DNA from: CAVSIS01 sp963814875
GTDB lineage: Bacteria > Acidobacteriota > Thermoanaerobaculia > Thermoanaerobaculales > Sulfomarinibacteraceae
Length of the DNA stretch: 13,835 bases
Assembly (NCBI GenBank): GCA_963814875.1
Contig: CAWFFJ010000030.1
Coordinates: forward strand, 1 to 13,835
Reading direction: 5' to 3'
The translations under genes and the position numbers were made by a program. Below are positions 1-5,800 of the stretch, one piece after another. Within the stretch, counting starts at the first letter, position 1; the number at the start of each line of letters is the position of its first letter. Under the pieces are notes generated by a model. The model had not been told where the DNA came from, ran no database searches, and saw only the letters and a list, made by a program, of their open reading frames with translations.

Positions 1-1
1 G

Positions 2-265
2 CACGGTGGGCTGCGCTTCGATCTCGGCGCGGTGGCCGCCAACGGAACCGACCACGGTGCATTGACGGTCGACTTCGACCGCCTTCCGGAGGCGGTCGAG
101 GCGCTGATGCAGGAGGTCGGATCGATCAAAGCGCGTGGCGATCGGGCGGCAGCCGAAGCGCTGTGCGCGACGATGGTCGACGGCAACGCGGTGCCGCAGA
201 CGCTGATCACCGAGCGGGTGCTGCGCTTCCCCAAGGTGAGCTTCGTGTACGCGGTCGGGCTGTAG
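2..265 (+). CDS. C-terminal fragment of an enzyme, possibly peptidase M49-like
   Basis: The frame is open from the left edge to a TAG at 263-265, so this is the last 87 residues of a gene that begins outside the window. The tail reads as a helical C-terminus: 'VDFDRLPEAVEALMQEV' followed by 'GSIKARGDRAAAEAL', ending 'SFVYAVGL'. A pattern of 'DF..LP.AVE.L..E...I.A.GDRA.AEAL' resembles the C-terminal end of dipeptidyl-peptidase III-like (M49) zinc hydrolases as I remember them. The HEXXGH-type metal site would lie upstream of the window, so the assignment cannot be confirmed here. The coding call is firm because of codon use and the acidic, helical composition. The product name is a guess. A hairpin follows four bases after the stop, and the next gene converges on it. 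Confidence 0.6.
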   Translation, partial: HGGLRFDLGAVAANGTDHGALTVDFDRLPEAVEALMQEVGSIKARGDRAAAEALCATMVDGNAVPQTLITERVLRFPKVSFVYAVGL

Positions 266-268
266 CCG

Positions 269-289
269 GTCGCGGGCTGCGCCCGCGAC
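269..289. terminator. GC-rich hairpin between convergent genes
   Basis: A perfect 9-bp stem (GTCGCGGGC at 269-277, GCCCGCGAC at 281-289) closes a 3-base loop. It lies just after the stop at 265 and before the end of the minus-strand gene at 368, where a bidirectional terminator would sit. There is no T-tract on either side, so intrinsic termination is an inference from position and stem strength. Confidence 0.45.
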
Positions 290-320
290 ACGCAAGACGC
301 AAGACGGAAGACGGGAGACG
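290..320 (+). repeat. Tandem heptamer repeat (ACGNRAG)
   Basis: Four adjacent 7-base units, ACGCAAG, ACGCAAG, ACGGAAG and ACGGGAG (290-317), are followed by a partial ACG (318-320). The units drift by one base at a time. The repeat abuts the hairpin at 269-289 and lies entirely in the 102-base gap between two convergent genes, so it is noncoding. The function is unknown. It may be a simple slippage array. Confidence 0.6.
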
Positions 321-367
321 TCCGGCCTCGGACGCGGTGGCTTCGTTGAGGCCTGCGGTGGAGCGTC

Positions 368-823
368 TCACGATGCTCGGCTCGGGTCCTTGTCGTGCCA
401 GCTTCGCCAGATCACCAGGGACGCGAGCACCAGTGCGGTGCCGACGGCGAGGTAAAGGAGGCCGACCACGGCGGGCGGCAGCAGCCATCGCCGCAGGACC
501 CGCCCGGAGACGACCATCACCGCCACCAGCGCCCACGAGGTGGGGGAGAGAAAGCCGCCGAGGCACTTGCCGTCGCCGCGCTCGACGATTCGCGCAACGA
601 TTCGGCGGGCGGCCTTCGCGAGCACCCACCGCGCCTTCGCCGCTCCGATCAGGACCGCTGCGACGGCCAGCCACGGCGCCAATGGCGACGCCATGGCGAG
701 CGCGTGGCGTGTGCCGAAGACGGCCATGCCGCAGCCGACGATCGTCCACATCAGCGCGGCGAGCAGCAGGTGGGTCCGCGCCGCCGCGGCGGGGACCGGG
801 ACCACGAACGGTCGGGCCAACAT
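368..823 (-). CDS. Four-helix inner-membrane protein of unknown function
   Basis: A 151-residue hydrophobic protein with four likely membrane segments at about residues 18-37, 47-63, 93-110 and 117-138. A basic cytoplasmic-type loop lies between helices 2 and 3 ('AKAARRIVARIVERGDG'), with a cysteine-containing 'GKCLGGFLS' just before helix 3. I chose the ATG at 823 over the one at 844 because GAAGGGAG lies 4-5 bases before 823, and the seven extra residues of the longer form contain that site. There is no catalytic motif, no lipobox and no recognised domain. It is transcribed divergently from the gene at 907 across an 83-base gap and converges on the gene ending at 265. I do not recognise a named family. 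Similar short 'GRVLR…VGTALVLASLV.W' membrane proteins are familiar as hypothetical proteins in related GC-rich bacteria. Confidence 0.75.
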   Translation of the reverse strand: MLARPFVVPVPAAAARTHLLLAALMWTIVGCGMAVFGTRHALAMASPLAPWLAVAAVLIGAAKARWVLAKAARRIVARIVERGDGKCLGGFLSPTSWALVAVMVVSGRVLRRWLLPPAVVGLLYLAVGTALVLASLVIWRSWHDKDPSRAS

Positions 824-906
824 CTCTCTCCCTTCAGCCGCCATCGTAGCAGCGGGCGCCGCAGAGCTCCTTCGCAGGTGCCACTGGTGGCGGGCAGGAC
901 GCCTTC

Positions 907-1262
907 GTGATCGGCGCCGGGCTGCTCGCCGCGCTGCTCGTGCCTACAGCTGCGGCCGCGGGCGCGCTCCAGGTGGTCCGCGGCAGGGTGGATCTTCTGC
1001 GTGGGCACCGCGTGCTGTCGGGAGCCGTTGCCATCGGAGCGATGAAGGGCGCTTCTCGGCGATCGTCGTCGGACTCGACGATGGCACGGTGTTGTCAGTA
1101 GGTGATGGGTTGCAGCTCGCCTGGTGGCCACCCCTGTCGGCAAATCCGACAGCCTTCCCTGACCCCGGCAGCCCGGCCTCCCGCCTCCTGATCCGGGACG
1201 AAGGCAGGCCGGCCCTGCTCGACCCGGCGACGCTGCAGCTCCGTGACGTCGTTCCGAAGTAG
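907..1262 (+). CDS. Small secreted protein, reading frame broken once
   Basis: Translation starts at a GTG (907) with AGGA at 896-899, a 7-base spacing. The first 20 residues form a signal peptide ('MIGAGLLAALLVPTAAAAGA'). The frame reads to about 'VLSGAVAIGA' and then degrades. From about 1030-1045 the sequence resumes sense one frame over ('RFSAIVVGLDDGTVLSV…') and continues to a TAG at 1260-1262. A single missing base joins the halves into one protein of about 118 residues. The second half has short beta-strand-like stretches ('SAIVVGLDDGTVLSVGDG') and ends 'ATLQLRDVVPK'. No family recognised. I read it as one gene because the second half has no start or ribosome-binding site of its own. 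A true frameshift mutation cannot be excluded. Confidence 0.5.
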
Positions 1263-1274
1263 AAACCCCAGCTA

Positions 1275-1435
1275 GGAGTGTGTAGCCCATAGCGTACACG
1301 GTGTCTTTCGGGCGGCGTGAAGCCCCGTCTTTGTTGCATTCTCGGCCCGTACTCGGAGTACTGCTCCTCGAATGCGCCTCAACGGGGGCTTCACGGCGCT
1401 CCGAAATCCACCATCCATCTTGAGCTACACACTCC
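1275..1435. repeat. 161-bp imperfect palindrome, REP/MITE-like element
   Basis: The outer ends are a perfect 12-bp inverted repeat (GGAGTGTGTAGC at 1275-1286, GCTACACACTCC at 1424-1435). The centre is GTACTC-G-GAGTAC (1349-1361). Both are symmetric about base 1355. Between them, matching arms GGCGTGAAGCCCC (about 1314-1326) and GGGGGCTTCACGGCG (about 1384-1398), and CATTC/GAATG (1337-1341, 1370-1374), pair with one-base bulges. The whole could fold into a single long cruciform. It sits in the gap between two convergent genes (ends at 1262 and 1600) and has no open frame of note. It looks like a nonautonomous palindromic mobile element or a large REP unit. No transposase is nearby. The remaining gap from 1436 to 1555 shows nothing I can name. 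Confidence 0.7.
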
Positions 1436-1555
1436 CAGGAAGCGGCGAGATCCACGGGTGACCACCTGACCTTGCCGAGGAACTTCAGTACGACCGAGAA
1501 GTCGGCGTTGAGGCGTGTCGTGTTCTGGCCGGAGAGACGCGAGAGGGGAGCGGTG

Positions 1556-1582
1556 CGCGGGTCCCGGAGCCCGGGGCCCGCG
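1556..1582 (-). terminator. GC hairpin downstream of the 1600-2688 gene
   Basis: A 12-bp stem (1556-1567 with 1571-1582, one mismatch/wobble at 1562-1576) closes on a 3-base loop. It begins 18 bases past the stop codon of the minus-strand gene ending at 1600. No T-run follows on the minus strand, so it is a terminator only by position and stability. Confidence 0.4.
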
Positions 1583-1599
1583 TCAGAGGCGATTCCAGG

Positions 1600-2688
1600 T
1601 CAGTCCAGCTCGATGCAGTCGTGCAGGGTGATGGTGCTGGCGGCCTCTGCCAGCTCGTAGTAGTCCGAACGCCTGGGGAGCTCTCCCTCCGGAGCCCAGA
1701 GCACCTCGACGTCGAGCCATCCGCCGTGTACTGACGTGTCGCCGACCGCGGTGAAGCACAACGTCGCCGGGTCGGGGAGGCTGACCGTCGTCGTCCATCC
1801 GCTCTGGGGCGACTTCACGGTGACGTCGGACCCGTCCTCGCCGGTGTAGGTTATTGATCTCGGTGTCGTTCTCTGGGCATCGCTGGTGAGCGTGACCTGC
1901 ACAGTCCAGACCTGGGTCACCAGGTACTTCCCGGTGGCGTCAAACGGCAACACGAACATCGCGTCGCCCGAGCGGTTGTCGACCCGGGACAGATAGCTAT
2001 AGAGGCCGGGCTGCGGTGCCGAGACGACTCTCACGACGGCGTTGCTGACCTCGAGGTCGGCTGCCCCGACCAGATCGAACACGTTGAACTGCGTCCACCC
2101 CAGGGGACCGACATCAACGTGCTTGGCGCCGATAGAGGCTCCGGTTTCTCCGTCCTGTACGAAGACGAGCACGTTCTGGCTGTCGATGCCTGGGTTCAGG
2201 ATGCCGACGTTGGTTCGCACGCCGTCCTCGCCCGCGATGTTGGCCGCTCCCAGCAAGACACCCCCGCCGAGGGCTTCGGAGGGTGCGAGCGCCGGGATGC
2301 CCTGGCCGTAGGTCCCTTTCGCGCCGCCGTCGTTGGAGGTCCGCGAGCGAGCCTCGAAGGGGTGCTCCGACCGCAGGCGGATAGCGCCAGGTCGATTCTC
2401 GAAGAACAGCGATCCGACCGGGTCGTGGAGATAGACGGAGGTGAACGCCGGAATGGTGACCGTCACCTCGGCCGGGTCGGTGGTCCCTGCGGCGTCGGGC
2501 AGGAACGCCAGCTCGACCTCAATCGGGGCGTCCAGCGCCCGGTTGAAGATCCACAGGTCGGTGGTCCACACGGTCCCGTTGAGTCCGGCGTTCGACGCGG
2601 CGACGGGTAGCCAACGAACCTCCTCCGCAGATGCTGCGAGGCCCGAGAGAAGGAAAACGACCATGGTTGTGATGAGCACGCGACGCAT
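1600..2688 (-). CDS. Secreted protein with a WxTDLWIFN/RTNVG repeat-type module
   Basis: A 362-residue exported protein. The start is the ATG at 2688, which opens a signal peptide ('MRRVLITTMVVFLLSGLAASA', cleavage near residue 21). A purine-rich site (GGAAGGGGG) lies about 7 bases upstream. A possible earlier start at 2748 would put 20 hydrophilic residues before the signal peptide. Residues about 37-250 form one module: 'GTVWTTDLWIFNR' (38-50), 'ARSRTSNDGGAKGTYGQGIP' (113-132), 'RTNVGILNPG' (158-167) and 'YSYLSRVDNRSGDAMFVLP' (230-248). The same motif order occurs twice in the protein at 4390-7973. Residues about 255-362 are a separate beta-rich tail with two cysteines (311, 358) that could form a disulphide. 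It is probably a periplasmic or surface protein. Function is unknown. It stands alone, with a hairpin after it and a long noncoding region before it. Confidence 0.8.
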   Translation of the reverse strand: MRRVLITTMVVFLLSGLAASAEEVRWLPVAASNAGLNGTVWTTDLWIFNRALDAPIEVELAFLPDAAGTTDPAEVTVTIPAFTSVYLHDPVGSLFFENRPGAIRLRSEHPFEARSRTSNDGGAKGTYGQGIPALAPSEALGGGVLLGAANIAGEDGVRTNVGILNPGIDSQNVLVFVQDGETGASIGAKHVDVGPLGWTQFNVFDLVGAADLEVSNAVVRVVSAPQPGLYSYLSRVDNRSGDAMFVLPFDATGKYLVTQVWTVQVTLTSDAQRTTPRSITYTGEDGSDVTVKSPQSGWTTTVSLPDPATLCFTAVGDTSVHGGWLDVEVLWAPEGELPRRSDYYELAEAASTITLHDCIELD

Positions 2689-3082
2689 GACGGTGCCCCC
2701 TTCCAAGACTGTCCAGTTCTTGTTGAGAAGAAGTCCTGATTGTTCCATGGGTTGCCCAATGAGACGCTATTCCTCTCATCCGCCGTGTGCAACCCGTCAA
2801 CTGTGACCCAGGCCACCCGGCAGATCCTGAGACCGGCGATGGGTGGGAAGGAACTGGCGTGAGCGGACCTACTTGCCGAGAGCGACGACACGGCCACTGT
2901 TCGCAGCGCTGATTCCGGAGTCGGGAGTATTGTGCAACCACGGCAGCTAGAATAGTTTGTGCGAGGGCCGATTGTCCGTGTCGACCCCCGCACTGGAGAC
3001 TGTCGTGGAATCATCGCCGGCCCCGATCTCAAGATCCTCGATGCGGAAGGCGCCGCCTGCAACGGGCGGGACGATCTAGGCC
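2689..3082. other. 394-base region without a gene
   Basis: This divergent region separates the minus-strand secreted protein (start 2688) from the plus-strand gene at 3083, so it should carry promoters for both. The frames that stay open here lack ribosome-binding sites, and their translations are arginine/serine-rich without domain-like sequence. A TAGAAT at 2948-2953 matches a -10 box in five of six bases, but no -35 box lies at proper spacing. I see no other structure. Confidence 0.5.
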
Positions 3083-3319
3083 GTGCAGATACACGCGGTC
3101 CGCAGCCTCCGAGGTCGGCTCCTGCTCCTCGTGGGGGGGATCTTCCTGATTGTCGGGGCGCTGGCAGCGATGTCGTTCCTGCTCGTGACTCGGGGCATCA
3201 TCACCGACCTCGGCGGCGACTATGCCGCCCAGTACGCCAACCGAAAGAAGGGCGATATCCTGGCGAAGGTCGAGCAGAGATGGCTGTCCGAGCTCGGGAA
3301 CAGGAAGCGGAACGAGTGA
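3083..3319 (+). CDS. Truncated membrane-sensor N-terminus
   Basis: A 78-residue frame beginning at GTG 3083. It has a basic lead ('HAVRSLRGR'), one membrane helix at about residues 12-36 ('LLLLVGGIFLIVGALAAMSF') and an amphipathic stretch 'LGGDYAAQYANRKKGDILAK' leading to 'VEQRW'. This order, a short basic tail, one helix and then an 'A..YA..KK.DIL..VE' signalling-type helix, is typical of the start of membrane-bound histidine kinases and diguanylate cyclases. Such proteins then continue with a periplasmic sensor domain and a catalytic domain. Here the protein stops at 'GNRKRNE', and nothing of those domains follows before the next gene at 3366. The likely reading is a remnant of a larger sensor gene. 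A genuine small membrane protein is possible. No strong ribosome-binding site precedes the start. Confidence 0.5.
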   Translation: MQIHAVRSLRGRLLLLVGGIFLIVGALAAMSFLLVTRGIITDLGGDYAAQYANRKKGDILAKVEQRWLSELGNRKRNE

Positions 3320-3365
3320 CCGATCGTCCGTGGTCGCTCGGCATCGTTCTTCGAGGAGGTGTGTC

Positions 3366-4112
3366 ATGAGGCGAACCCCGAAAAGCGGCGGTCTTCTCCT
3401 GGTGGTCTGGACGCTCGCCGTTTTCCTGGCATGCCTCGGAACGTGCCCGGCTGCGGGCGCGGCCTCCTGGGGCGTGACCGGGGTCCAGCTCCTGCATGGC
3501 ACCGGGTACGAGCTGGGTCCCGGCTCGCGCGACATCTTCACCTTCGAGCACGCGTCGGAGTGGGGACTGGGCTCGAACTTCTTCTTCTTCGACGTCACCC
3601 AGCCGTTCGATTCGGACACCGACATCTACGGCGAGTGGTACCCGCGCCTGAGCTGGAGCAAGCTCGGCCTGATGTCGGAGGGCACGGGCCTTCTCCGCGA
3701 CGTGTCGTTCACCGCATCCCTCAACGCCGGCCAGGAGTTTCGCGCGTACCTCGCCGGGGTGACCTTCCACCTCAACGTCCCCGGCTTCACCTACGTCGAC
3801 GTCGACGTCATGGCCTACGACGACCGCAGCGACACCGATGTCACCTACATCGTCACGCCGGCGTGGGACCTGCCGTTCGCGGCCGGACGCCTCGGTTGCC
3901 GCTTCCGTGGCTTCGTCGACCTGATCGGCGCCGAGGGAGAGCGTGCCCAGCAGCTGCTCGCCCAGCCGCAGCTCCTGGTCGACCTCGGGCGCCTGTGGGG
4001 TCGCGAGGGCGCGTTCTTCGTGGGCGTTGAGTACCAGTACTGGCACAACAAGTACGGGGTCGACGGGGTGACCGAGTCACTGCCGCAGGTGATGGCGCTC
4101 TGGCAGTTCTAG
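3366..4112 (+). CDS. Tsx-like outer-membrane channel protein
   Basis: A 248-residue protein starting at ATG 3366, with AGGAGGT at 3354-3360 (5-base spacing). Residues 1-33 are a signal peptide ending near 'PAAGAA'. The mature part matches the pattern I know for the nucleoside-specific channel family (Tsx, Channel_Tsx): 'FEHASEWGLGSNFFFFDVT' (60-78), 'YGEWYPRLSWSKL' (88-100), 'YLAGVTFHLNVPGF' (128-141), 'LLAQPQLLVDLG' (198-208) and 'GVEYQYWHNKYG' (220-231). It ends in phenylalanine, as outer-membrane barrels usually do. Escherichia coli Tsx is somewhat longer. The family forms a 12-strand barrel that passes nucleosides, but substrate specificity cannot be read from this sequence. The gene stands alone, 46 bases after the truncated sensor. 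Its stop codon is already inside the terminator hairpin. Confidence 0.85.
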   Translation: MRRTPKSGGLLLVVWTLAVFLACLGTCPAAGAASWGVTGVQLLHGTGYELGPGSRDIFTFEHASEWGLGSNFFFFDVTQPFDSDTDIYGEWYPRLSWSKLGLMSEGTGLLRDVSFTASLNAGQEFRAYLAGVTFHLNVPGFTYVDVDVMAYDDRSDTDVTYIVTPAWDLPFAAGRLGCRFRGFVDLIGAEGERAQQLLAQPQLLVDLGRLWGREGAFFVGVEYQYWHNKYGVDGVTESLPQVMALWQF

Positions 4113-4170
4113 GCATTTCACCTTCAGGGGCCCCTGCGCTCGCGCAGGGGCCCCTGAAGGTGAAATGCCT
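4111..4170 (+). terminator. Perfect 29-bp inverted repeat overlapping the stop codon
   Basis: Arms at 4111-4139 and 4142-4170 are perfectly complementary over 29 bases with only two bases between them. The lower stem is AT-rich (AGGCATTTCACC…) and the upper part GC-rich (…GGGGCCCCTGCGC). The left arm starts with the AG of the TAG stop codon of the Tsx-like gene. The plus strand continues TTTGACG, a weak U-tract. It is most simply a strong terminator, possibly bidirectional. The perfection and length are unusual. Confidence 0.65.
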
Positions 4171-4323
4171 TTGACGCGCTGTGCGCGTCGGGTTTGATGA
4201 CGAAGTGGCCGGCCGCTGTTCGAGGCGCGCTCTCCTTTCCGTGTCGAGCGAACCTGCCCTGAAAGTCTGCCTTCCTCCTCGACCGTATCCCCCATTCGCG
4301 AAGCGAATGAAAGCAGCTCGTGC
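4171..4323. other. Noncoding stretch with several short perfect hairpins
   Basis: Between the terminator of the Tsx-like gene and the end of the minus-strand giant gene there are further palindromes. They are GACGCGC-tgt-GCGCGTC (4173-4189), CATTCGC-gaa-GCGAATG (4293-4309) and GCAGC-tcgt-GCTGC (4313-4326). The minus-strand frame that runs through here belongs to the wrong frame of the 4390-7973 gene and is not coding. Whether these hairpins form one structured RNA or are separate 3' elements is not clear. Confidence 0.45.
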
Positions 4324-4379
4324 TGCATTGACCCGGCGATGACGGTCCATCCAGCGCAAGCGGACCGGGGGTCAATGCA
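4324..4379 (-). terminator. Compound hairpin downstream of the giant secreted-protein gene
   Basis: The outer stem TGCATTGACCC (4324-4334) pairs with GGGTCAATGCA (4369-4379), 11 bp perfect. An inner stem CGGTCC (4342-4347) pairs with GGACCG (4362-4367). On the minus strand it begins 11 bases after the TAG at 4392-4390. No clear U-run follows. Its position suggests transcription termination or 3'-end protection. Confidence 0.5.
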
Positions 4380-4389
4380 ACGCGAGGTG

Positions 4390-5800
4390 CTACGGCACCA
4401 GGGCGGGGATGGTGGTCGGGTCTCCCGTCGCGTTGTCGATCACCGAGCCGTAGGCCCAGATGCGGCCGCCGTCGGTCATGACCTCGACGGTCGCGTAGGC
4501 GACGTCGAGGTTGCCCGCGCCGAGCGCCGCGAAGACGTCGTCCACCTGGAAGTACTCGTTGGCCGGCACCGACTGGCTGCGCGTCGTGCCCACCTGGTCG
4601 CCCGAGCCGTTGTAGAGCTTGATCGCCGCCACGACTTCGAACGGGCTCAGGTTGAGCACGCCGACGTTGGTCCGGAACGCAGGTGTTCTTCTTGAGCTGG
4701 GGGATCATCGCGAGAATGCCGCGCCCGAACCCCTCTGCGGCGGTGACCGCGGGCAGGTACTGGCCGAAGGTCCCGTTGGAGCCCTGGTTGTAGGTGCGGG
4801 CGGTGAGGTAGAGGCCGGGCAGCGAGTCAATGCCCAACGTGCCCTTGACGGCGTCGTCCGGCGAATGGCCGAAGAGACTGACCGCGATGTCGTGCCATTC
4901 CATAGTTCCGCCCGCGGGAACGGAGGCGAGCCCTTCGACGGTGCCGCCCGTCCCGTAGGCGGTGAAGCGAGGCCGGAAGTCCACATTCTGACTGCCCAGG
5001 TAGACCGCAGCGACGTCGCTGCGCCAGGTCGTGCCGCCCGCGCCGGGAGAGTGGGCTATGCCGGCGATCTCGCGGTCGCCCTCCCACGGCCGCAGCACCG
5101 GAATGGTCGTCGGATCGCCGGTAACGTTGTCGATCACCGAGCCGTAGAACCACGCCGCCCCGTCGGTGGAGGTGACGCGTACGGTCGCGTAGGCGATCGC
5201 AGGGCTGCCCCCGCCGAGCACCGCGAAGACGTCGTCGAGCTGGCGGTAGTGGCCGACGCCGACGGTCGCGGTCCACGGGCTGCCGAGCTGCATCCCGTGG
5301 CCGTCCCAGAGTCGGATCTCGACGGTCACGGCCGAGTCGCCGAGGTTCTGGACACCGACGTTGCTGCGGAAATCGGCGGACTTGGTGAGGTGGGGAATCA
5401 CGCCGAGCTCGTCCCCGCGGATGATGTCGGCGCCTGCCGACGAGGTCAGCGCGAGCGTTGGCTTGGCCGGAAGCGCGGGCAGGTACTGGCCGAAGGTCCC
5501 GGTGGCGGACTGGTTGTAGGTGCGCGCGGAGGCGATCAGGCGCTCGGTCGACGACAGCTCGACCGTACCCTTGACCGAGGCGTCTGCAGACATTCCGAAC
5601 AGGGAGACGAGCACGTCGTCCCACTCCATGACGGCGTTCGGGGCGAGCGCCAGCGAGCGCGCGACGGTGGCGTCGCCGTCGTAGGGGATGAAGGTCGCGG
5701 TGACGGAGGCCGCGCTGGTGCTGCGGTTGATCGCCGCGACGTCGGTCCGCCAGACAGTGCCGCCGGCGCCCTGCGCGTGAGCGACGCCGGGGATGTACCA
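4390..5800 (-). repeat. Two tandem ~240-residue modules within the giant gene
   Basis: Unit 1 (about 5800-5080) and unit 2 (about 5070-4390) share motifs in the same order. These are 'AGGTVWRTDVAAINRS' / 'AGGTTWRSDVAAVYLG', 'MEWDDVLVSLFG' / 'MEWHDIAVSLFG', 'ARTYNQSATGTFGQYLPA' / 'ARTYNQGSNGTFGQYLPA', 'FRSNVGVQNL' / 'FRTNVGVLNL', and 'YGSVIDNVTGDPTTIPVL' / 'YGSVIDNATGDPTTIPAL'. The spacing is about 730 bases. Unit 2 is interrupted by one frame change near 4678, just before 'AFRTNVGVLN'. A third, more distant copy is in the protein at 1600-2688. Confidence 0.75.

Noticed and set aside
2959..3369. 136-residue plus-strand frame overlapping the truncated sensor
   Set aside because: It has no ribosome-binding site and its later part is the wrong frame of the sensor fragment. 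The first 40 residues show no domain.
4124..4677. C-terminal extension of the propeller gene in its main frame
   Set aside because: After about 4678 this frame becomes Arg/Gly-rich nonsense, while the neighbouring frame carries the expected 'FRTNVGVLN' and 'YGSVIDNATGDPTTIP'. The true end is 4390.
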